Positions 56,823 to 64,000 of a stretch of DNA of 64,000 bases are shown here, in pieces. Under the pieces are notes generated by a model. The model was given only the letters and a program-made list of their open reading frames with translations. It searched no databases and had not been told where the DNA came from. Source of the DNA: Theobroma cacao. Lineage: Eukaryota; Streptophyta; Magnoliopsida; Malvales; Malvaceae. The DNA is taken from positions 6,979,340 through 7,043,339 of the forward strand of contig NC_030853.1 in assembly GCF_000208745.1 (NCBI RefSeq), in the 5' to 3' direction. A program made the translations under genes and the position numbers. Position 1 is the stretch's first letter. Every line of letters begins with the position of its first letter.

Positions 56823-59634
56823 TTCGTCCTCAAATTCACGTCAGTGTCGAGTTATCAATCTCACTCTATGATCATATTCTTTTTCCCCCTTTATAGGGAC
56901 ATTCGATTTATTCACCTCGTTCACCTCCAGTTCAATTTGAATACCTCATTTATGTCAATATTATCCTTTAGAACCAGATCAGTAGTACTTTTCACAATCA
57001 TGATCTCTTATATTGAGACACCAAGCATGCCTCTATCACTATCATTAAATTTGAACCATAACTCTCTCTCAATCATACTAATTTTGATCACATATTATAG
57101 TTACTTATGTATGCCTAATCACCATCTTATTATTTCGCTCCTTGCCAAATTTCCCGACACTCATTCATTCATTAATCACATCTCACTTGCTAAATGTCAT
57201 TTTCATTAAATTGTAATCCATTATTCGTATATGCTTTATAATCTCATTGATCTTTCAAAGGTTTATCTTTATTAGATCATTGCATCTTATGCAATACCAC
57301 AATCTCTAAAAGGCATCCTTATTTCTCAATTATTCTTCATACCTCTAACATATATATATCTATATATTATATCCTTGTTGCATTTCGACTTTAATGAGTC
57401 ACTTAAAACTTAGACTCATTCGAATCGTGCATGCCTTCAGCATTCCCGAATTCCAATTTCCATAGTACATTAGGAAGTTTTTATTATCGAACTTCAATAT
57501 CCAAATTATCTTCAATCATCTTTTGTTCTATGCTTCCATACTAATGTGACATCATTCTCCCTGGACCAATATGCAGTTTGCACTTGAAACTGGAAGACTT
57601 GAAACAAGGTCCTTCTCGAGTACTTTTCAATGTCAATACGAATATCACGTTCAGCTTACGGCTTCCTCTTTATAACCACATAACTTAATGCTTGCTTTCA
57701 CAAGATCCCTAGCAAAACTCCTCTTGAGTATTTCCTTAATGATACCTATCTTAAACTTATGTCTCACCGCATGTGATCACTTAACCCGTGACTTAGCTGT
57801 TAGGCTCCTCAGCAAGTTTTAAAAATCTCACATTTTATACTTGTCGTGTATGATTGGTAATTCCTTCTCAAAGATGTTTGTGCATTCCTGAAACACTTAG
57901 TCTCTTATTTGCTCCTTAACATCTCGAGCATATTGTTCTATAGACATGCACTTATTCTTAAAGACATATAAACACATACTCGTCCATTCAATTCCCAATT
58001 CATCTTTATAGGTTTCTAGTGTGCCACACAATTGGCTTTGTGTTGTTACTAACCCTTTTCATTTAATTAAGTCAAGACAAGAATTGCAAATTCTCATAAC
58101 GATATTCTATATAAACTCGTTTTATATACCACCCTTGTAATCCCTCATTCACACATTCATCACTTGGTATTGACATCCTTTACCCATCTCTCATATATTC
58201 ATCTAACTCTTCACTAACTTTTTCCTTAGCCTTTAACAAGGCTTAATCTCTCTTCTCCTTTATTTCTTAGGATTTGACTTTGGTCAACATATTATTCATC
58301 CTAATACTTCACATGGTATCTTATCTCAATGTAACCATCTCAAGAATCTTTCAACTTCTCTTTTAATTATATGCCCATATACAAGGCAATAAAGAAACTT
58401 TTCAATTCATTCATGTAAACATTCTCCGAAACATTTAAAACTCCCAAATAACAAAGCTCAATGACCAATGACTATAATTTAGCTTGTAAGCTCATTATCA
58501 TGCTACTCCCACCTTGCTCATGCATCCTAGACATAAGGTGTCCCTAGTGCTGCGGCACTGTACAATCAATGCTACAGTGTTGCGACTATTGGACATGGGA
58601 TAATTTCAATACTGCAGCGTTAAAGAGTTAGTGTTGCAGCACTATGGCTGTTGGAAATTTCTTTCACGAATAAATTCTTCCAACTTTAAAGTTACTACGA
58701 GGATCAAGCTCAACAATTTGGTTTTTCTCCAAGCCTATCCCATAATTTTCATGACTATGCATATCTTTTCTTTTGCTTATCATATGCACTTAGCCAAGTC
58801 AATATTTTCAAACTCATTTTATCTTTTCACATTTACCTTCAACCAATAAGTCCCACCTTAGGACAATATTGCCATATTGTGCATCAAATTCTCAATATAT
58901 AATACCACACACAATATTATTCACCATTTATGTCATTCCACAATCCTTAAGATTCACAATTATTTGTCTTTCTTGTCTTGTAACTCAAATAGTTTTGTGG
59001 ACTTTCAGTACAAATAGCTATGAAAATAGTTCATCTTTATCCACATTTTACATTCACAATCTTTATTAAATCCAGGATTCACCTTCTCCCAAGTTCCATA
59101 ATTTGACTCCTTTAGTCTATATTTGTGCCAAATGATCATCCTATAATGTCATGGCATCATTTTGTAGATCCCTCCATACCTAGATATTTTTTTTTTTACA
59201 ATCCTTAACTTAATCACATCATCCATTCTAAATGTCACCTATAGACTCAATTGATTTCTCCCATATCCTTCAGAATTGTAACTGCAACTGTGATTTCAAA
59301 TTTCACCTTTCCACGATTAATTGGTAATCATTTGTCAGGCCATGTAGTTGTTTGTACCATTAATAACTTTCTACGTTGATCCTTAATAATCATTTAAGGC
59401 GACCAACCACGCCACTAAGGTGAATATCCTCCCTCGATAATTATATTGCTAGTTTACCTTTGTCGTACCAAAAGATTCCCATACACATCCAATCATGTAT
59501 ACAACTACTTTATAATCCGTTCGAGTCATACAAAATAAAAGCCAGCTCTTAACTCCTTTGTACAGATAACTACTATTATTTCCCTTACACCGCATTTGCT
59601 TAGACTTAGAGTGATACAAACTTCAATGAAGGTA
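56823..59634 (-). other. D interior without recognisable genes
   Basis: About 2.8 kb of A+T-rich sequence follows. Both strands have only short frames (such as 56844-57209, 58631-58849 and 58869-59069, all on the + strand, opposite to the element). I found no catalytic motif of reverse transcriptase, integrase or protease. Short dyads such as TGCTGCGGCA and GTGTTGCAGCAC occur at 58550-58645. Confidence 0.55.
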
Positions 59635-60183
59635 TTAAGTGTCTTTAGGATCCTCGTCGCCTAGATCCGAGCACATCGACAGATCTTTTTTCGGGTCTTT
59701 ATCTTCCTCTTGAGATTTTCTCATTTTATCTTCAACCCAAGCTTGATGTATCCTCCTGTATTCCTCACTACTCACAAGCGTAGCACCTATTCCACAACTA
59801 GGAGGAAAGTGTTGGACAACAGATATTTTCCTGGGATGAATATTCCCCTTGGCAATTGCCTCTTTCATCTTTTCCCTTTGCCATTCCTCAAATCTCTTCA
59901 ACAGGAAATTTCTTACAGCTTATTGAATGTCAAAGTTGTCCTCACTTTCAAGATAATCGCTACTCTCAAGGCTTTCCTTAATACGAAACCATTCTTCTAA
60001 TTCTAGGGGAATCCAGTTAATAGGAATACAAGATGGGTCACCTTCTAGATTATCTAGATCAAAGAGCCATTGGCCCCTAGCAGTGGAATTTAGTGATCCC
60101 TCGCTAGTACTATGAAGGGTATCGGGACTACCGTCTTTTCTAGATGTAGCATGTGTAACAGGTGCACCTCCACTTATACGCAA
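59635..60183 (-). pseudogene. D gag-like ORF with in-frame stop
   Basis: Two pieces lie in one frame. The first (60183-59920) has 'RGQWLFDLDNLEGDPSCIP' and 'LELEEWFRIKESLESSD', and a TAA ends it at 59920. The second (about 59901-59635) has 'LKRFEEWQREKMKEAIAKG', 'PPSCGIGATLVSSEEYRRIH' and an acidic Lys/Asp-rich end. Together they make about 180 codons, without zinc knuckle or protease motif. The position after the primer site suggests a gag remnant or element-specific protein. I do not recognise the family. The frame is conserved enough that it was once a real product. A + strand frame overlapping it (59710-60000) is a shadow. Confidence 0.55.
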
Positions 60184-60365
60184 TCAAGTATTAATTACTC
60201 ATCCATCTAGACATCATAAGAACAGGTAGGTTTCTAATGAAGTAGGAGCCCATGCAGCCTCATATCCTTGACTTGTGTTGCGCACCCACAATCCAAGGAC
60301 AATACTCTACACGGACTCCAACAACTTCGCTAACAACATAGAAATCCCTAGGATTCAACTAAACC

Positions 60366-60381
60366 TAGAGCTTTGATACCA
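60366..60381 (-). promoter_or_regulatory. D primer binding site
   Basis: On the minus strand ATGGTATCAAAGCTCTAGG lies four bases after the end of the 5' LTR. It is complementary to the 3' end of initiator tRNA-Met with one difference from TGGTATCAGAG. Confidence 0.85.
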
Positions 60382-60385
60382 TGTT

Positions 60386-62224
60386 TGTCACAGCCCAAAT
60401 TTTCAGGCCATGACTGACGTAAGGGCCTAATGGGTTCAGCCCACTAAGCCTAAGCAAGCCTCTTTATAGAATCTTATACCTTCATCCATCTTATATTTCC
60501 ACAGTATTAACTATATTTATGGCAACCGCAGTCATTTCAAATATATCCAATTATTTTCCAATTTCAACCCACATTATTTCTCCTTATTTCTTCCAAATAT
60601 TATACCGCTCAACTTAACACTTTCATCTAAATTATGCAAATAAATTCCTTCGACAACAATAATTCTTCACAACGTATCATTTAAAATTTCTTAACTTTGC
60701 TTGAGCACTATTCATCAATTTCATATTTTCTTCTTTACTTTAGTTCTATGAGACATCATAAAAGAATTCTTTAAATATTGTATTAAAGTAATTTAAATTT
60801 AATTCATATCACTAATAACCAAAATTTAACTAAACAAGTGGGCTAGCCATAATTAATTTAACTTCATAACAAGCCCAACAAAAAGCAAGGAAATTTTATT
60901 TTTTTACCTATTTGGGCTAGGTTGGCCCAAGCCCAAGTCTCCACCTTTCTTCTCTTTTAGGCCTACCCTTCCTTATTGCCATTGGGCCTCCTCTCATGGG
61001 CTCTTTCCATTGTTTATTATTTATTTTTATTTTTTTCTTCCTTACACTCACAAGCCGGACACCATTTCTTCATCTCTCTCTCTCACTGATGGTAGCAAAT
61101 TTCTATCCCTTTCAACCTAAAAAATCAACAGCCTAAGTTGCTCATTTCACCTTCAAAATCGACAGCCAAAACCTCAAAAATCAACAACCAAAGTTGCTCT
61201 TTTCAGCCTTAAAAAATCAGCAGCTAAAACTGCTCATCTCACCCTCAAATCGGTAGCCAAAACCTCAAAAATCAACAGCCAAAGCTGCTCCTTTCAGCCT
61301 TCAAAAATTGACCCTTTCTTTCCCTTAAAATGGTAGAAAAAGCTTCATTTCCTTCATAAATGACAGCAAAACCGCCCCGTCAAACTTAGCTCCTTGTCCC
61401 TTCCTTTTCTTTCTTTTCTCATCCTCACCGCTCGACTTTTCTCTTCTTTATCTTTCTCTCCCTCAGCAGTTTCTCGCCTTTTTCTTTCCTTTGTTCTTTT
61501 GGTTTCCTTTTGCTCTCTCTCACAACCGACTTCTCTCTTTCCTTTTTCGTTCTTAACTTAACTGACTTTGACTTTTCTTTTTTTTTTTCTTCTTTCTTAT
61601 CTTTTCTATCTTTCATCTTTATCTCATTCTTTCTTACCAACTTGGCCGGCCCCTACCACCATAAAAAAATATGTATTGATTCTTTAATTGACTACATGGG
61701 TGGCTGCCCATGTTGGTCTTTCTCTCTTTTTTTTTATATATATATACTTATATTATTATTTTACTATTTGTTTATTTTATTTCTTCTATTTAATTTCACT
61801 ACATAATCCTCCAACTTTCATATTTTAAAATTCGGTATTTCCGACACGTCTAAAAATTTCAATTTTCATCTATCTTCCTTCCTTTGTACGTGTACCACCA
61901 AAATATCGAAATTGTACTTCAAGCAGTATTACCATAATATTTAAATATTTACTTACCCACGCTGGCTCGATTTAACAATAACACGCGGGTCTCATTTATG
62001 TCATTTATCTCCAAAATTCATTCGTACTTCTTCTCCCCCACTTGGATCGACCATATGATCCTTCTTCATGACTAATTTCGACATCCGATTAAATATTAAT
62101 ATTTTAATATTATTTTATTTCAAAATTTTTCACTTGTCTCCTTGGTATGCAAAATACCTTATTATGCCTCAATTGGCATCCGGTAAGCTTTATTAGTCCC
62201 CATAACAAAGTACGGAGTATTACA
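60386..62224 (-). repeat. D 5' LTR
   Basis: This LTR of 1839 bp is upstream on the minus strand. The first 200 bp in window order differ from the other LTR at about 14 sites by eye (roughly 93% identity). A CT-rich part (61410-61740) stands where the other LTR has the foreign minisatellite. The 98-codon + frame 61510-61806 and the minus frame 61425-61640 are low-complexity. Confidence 0.87.
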
Positions 62225-62239
62225 GGTCGTTACAGAAAA

Positions 62240-62801
62240 ATTGTGATTAAAACCATTTCGAAATCACAATTTTCAAATTCATTACCCTAGTCACTTCTAA
62301 TGCTAACAATGGAAACCCTTTTCTCATTTTACACTTTCTTACAATGTTTAATAAAAGCATGTAATGCATCATCTTTGTGAGCAAGCAAATACAACAAAGT
62401 ATACCTAAAGTAATCATCAACAATAATAAAACCATATGACTTGCCCTCATGCTAATAACATCAATAGGTCTAAACAAGTCAATGTGCAATAATTCAATTG
62501 GTCTAGAAGTTGGTATCACTTTCTTTGATTTAAAAGAACTTTTTGCTTGTTTTTCAAATTGACATGCATCACAAAGTTTATCATTTTAAAAGAAATCTTT
62601 GAAAGTTCAATAACCAAATCTTCTCTTAAAATCTTTGAAAAGGTGTCAATGCTAGCATGTCTTAGTCTTCTGTTCGACAACCAACTATTGCAAACATCAT
62701 TAGCCACAAGACAAGACTTATTTTAAATATAAATTTCATCAAGAAAAATCACTTAAATATTTTCAAATCTTATGCTAATGAATACAACTTTGTTAGTCTA
62801 A
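62240..62801 (-). pseudogene. E: SIRE-like Copia GAG-pre-integrase and integrase
   Basis: The minus strand gives 'TNKVVFISIRFENI', matching 'TNKISFIGNRLKNMY' of B. It continues with 'LSNRRLRHASIDTFSKI', 'CDACQFEKQAKSSFKSK'-like sequence in a shifted frame, 'TSRPIELLHIDLFRPI' (first catalytic D), a 'GFIIVDDY'-like piece and 'VTRVMNLKIVISKWF'. Frameshifts lie near 62580, 62450 and 62300. The fragment continues at 38157 beyond LTR A. The nucleotide homology to B (42640-43260) is continuous. Confidence 0.85.
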
Positions 62802-64000
62802 TGCCCTGCACTTTGATATGGTGACTAATAAAGCTTATTGGACCCCAATTGAGGTTAATTATAATGTTTAGAAGTGATGAAAGATGAAAAGAATAGTTTC
62901 GAATAAAATATTCTGCACGCGAGAAAATAATAATATTTTTATCGAGGAAGAATTTACGAGATAAAAAGTGACTCGGATGTGAATTGAGGCATAATAAGGT
63001 ATTTTGGGTACCAAGGAGACAAGAGGAAATTTTTGAAATAAAATAATATTTTATTGATAAAATAATCTTAAAATAATAATATTTTATTCAGCGTCGAAAT
63101 TTTCCATGAAGGAGGAGTATATGGTCAATCTAAGTGGGGAAAAGAAGAATGAGAAAAATTTCAGAGAAAAATGACGTTAATGGGGTCGCATGTCTTTATT
63201 AAGTAAAGATAGCTCATGTAAATAAATATTTTGCATATTATGGGGACACCGTGTTGGAGTACAAACTTTATACTTTGTTTGTACATGTATAGAAGAAGAT
63301 AATACAAGGAAATTGGAGTTAAATGAGTGTTGGGACTAAATTAAAAAAGGAAGAAACTTGGAGGGAAAAACGATAATTTTACATAAAGTTTGGTCAAAGC
63401 TTCCAAAGGAAGCTTTCACTCTCATCTTTATCAGCCCAAAACCATCCTTATCTCCTCCAGCAAGATATTTTCTTCTCCTTCTTGAAGCTTCCAACGCCAT
63501 TTTCATGTCAAGTTCATGAAAATCAATTTTTTTCATACGATTTTCCTTGTTTCTTCTCATTTCAGTTCTTTTCTTAATTCTTTCTTCTCCACACTTCTTG
63601 GGCACTAAACCTGAAGCTTTTAACCCCAATTTCCAACACATCTAAACCCTAGGAGAAGAAGAAAAAAAAAGAGAGAAAGGAAGAAAAAGCTTGGTTTTGT
63701 AATTCAAGCAAGCTAAGGTAAGGATTTCTGTGTTTTCAGTTCATGGTCTGTTAAATCCTTGGAAAAAAAATGAGTGAATCATTTTTTGGTAGCTATGGTG
63801 GCCATGGGTGTGAGGGAATTATGAATTTTGTTGGGTGAAATCCAAGCTAAAACCAAGTGGTAAGCTTCATGCTATAATTTAAAGCCTATGATTGGTTTAC
63901 TATGGTGATAATGATTGTGTGCAATATGTAGCGCTATTTTGGTGTCATGGGTATGATTGGAAGGTAATTATATTAATTGGAAATTTGGAAAAGTAATGAA
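62802..64000 (+). mobile_element. P: chromoviral LTR, runs out of window
   Basis: From TGCCCTGCACTTTGATATGG onward the sequence aligns with the LTR of D read on its minus strand ('GGGGACTAATAAAGCTTA', 'TACCAAGGAGACAAG', 'GGTCAATCTAAGTGGGGAA') and with I. It inserted into E, whose frame stops matching at about 62800. The right end and TSD lie beyond the window. A donor-like CTAAG|GTAAGGATTTC at about 63717 parallels those of C and L2. The 101-codon minus frame 63336-63641 lies inside and is not supported. Confidence 0.78.

Larger units (their letters stand above)
54867..62224 (-). mobile_element. D: non-autonomous Gypsy element
   Basis: This element of 7358 bp is flanked by GGTCG (54862-54866 and 62225-62229), inserted five bases from the end of LTR A. 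The LTRs are 54867-56801 and 60386-62224. On the minus strand a TGGTATCAAAG primer site follows the right-hand LTR, and a GAGGACGAATTC...GTGAGGGAGAC purine tract precedes the left-hand LTR. The GAGGACGAATTC block before the tract is a hallmark of plant chromoviruses. The 3.6-kb interior shows only one gag-like frame and no protease, reverse transcriptase, RNase H or integrase. It is probably a LARD-type (large retrotransposon derivative) element dependent on a partner. Confidence 0.88.
38163..62234 (+). mobile_element. A: solo chromoviral LTR, interrupted by B and D
   Basis: The LTR runs from TGTAACACCCCGTGGCC to GGGTCGTTACA, with TSD GAAAA (38158-38162 and 62235-62239). The pieces are 38163-39568, 52687-54866 and 62230-62234, which sum to about 3.6 kb and match LTR I along their length. 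The insertion split the Copia integrase of E, and removing A restores contiguous homology between 62240 and 38157. It has a donor-like GTGAG|GTGAGTATG (53080) and acceptor-like TTTTTACAG|AT (54380-54381). No interior is present. Confidence 0.87.

Noticed and set aside
56844..57209. 121-codon + strand frame
   Set aside because: It is antisense to D, lies just inside the polypurine tract, has Ser/Leu/Ile/His-rich composition from A+T-rich DNA and no family match.
59710..60000. 96-codon + strand frame
   Set aside because: It is antisense to the gag-like frame of D and has no recognisable motif. The element reads on the minus strand.
63336..63641. 101-codon minus-strand frame
   Set aside because: It lies antisense in LTR P, is rich in Lys/Arg/Glu from a CT-rich leader, and resembles no family I know.

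Overview
This window is intergenic plant chromatin made almost entirely of transposable elements nested inside one another. Evidence for a plant is the mix of lineages: Tork-like and SIRE-like Ty1/Copia, Tekay/Del-like chromoviral and Athila-like Ty3/Gypsy elements, initiator-tRNA-Met primer binding sites, and high A+T. I name no species. I found no host protein gene, rRNA or CRISPR array. Retroelement reading frames are broken by stops, frameshifts or insertions. The one N is at 55898. Element boundaries were read by eye from TG...CA ends and 5-bp target-site duplications (TSDs).

Left half (1-33000). The host layer is a degraded chromovirus-like element 'J' on the + strand. Its LTR ends near 28109, followed by a primer-binding-like site and decayed internal sequence. 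Inserted into the J LTR are: H1 (843-8288, TSD TATGT), a non-autonomous Copia-type element; M (8856-13049), a TIR-bounded segment carrying solo SIRE-like LTR K (11683-12887, TSD ATTGT); and solo LTR H2 (13349-27849, interrupted). H2 was hit by G (14246-26821, TSD GATAG/AATAG), a minus-strand Tork-like Copia element. One LTR of G was hit by chromoviral solo LTR I (14394-17806, TSD CAAAA). J internal sequence carries solo LTR L1 (29896-32270, TSD TATAA).

Right half (33000-64000). The host layer is a minus-strand join of a SIRE-like Copia fragment (E) and an Athila-like Gypsy fragment (F). F is split by solo LTR L2 (34397-37046, TSD CCAGA). E is split by solo LTR A (38163-62234, TSD GAAAA). A contains B, a SIRE-like Copia element (39569-52681, TSD TTGGT), and D, a Gypsy derivative without a recognisable polymerase (54867-62224, TSD GGTCG). 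B contains S, a 191-bp tRNA-like element with terminal inverted repeats (45411-45601, TSD ACCTT), and solo LTR C (49687-52416, TSD AAAGG). The end of the window enters another chromoviral LTR, P (from about 62802).

The genes do not work together as a pathway. They are gag, protease, integrase, reverse transcriptase, RNase H and accessory remnants of separate retroelements. The most unusual items are S, a conserved set of intron-like splice signals inside five chromoviral LTRs, the autonomous/non-autonomous pair G/H1, a perfect 41-bp inverted repeat in H1, a Copia-Gypsy joined reading frame, and an LTR of D whose middle is foreign and starts at the N.
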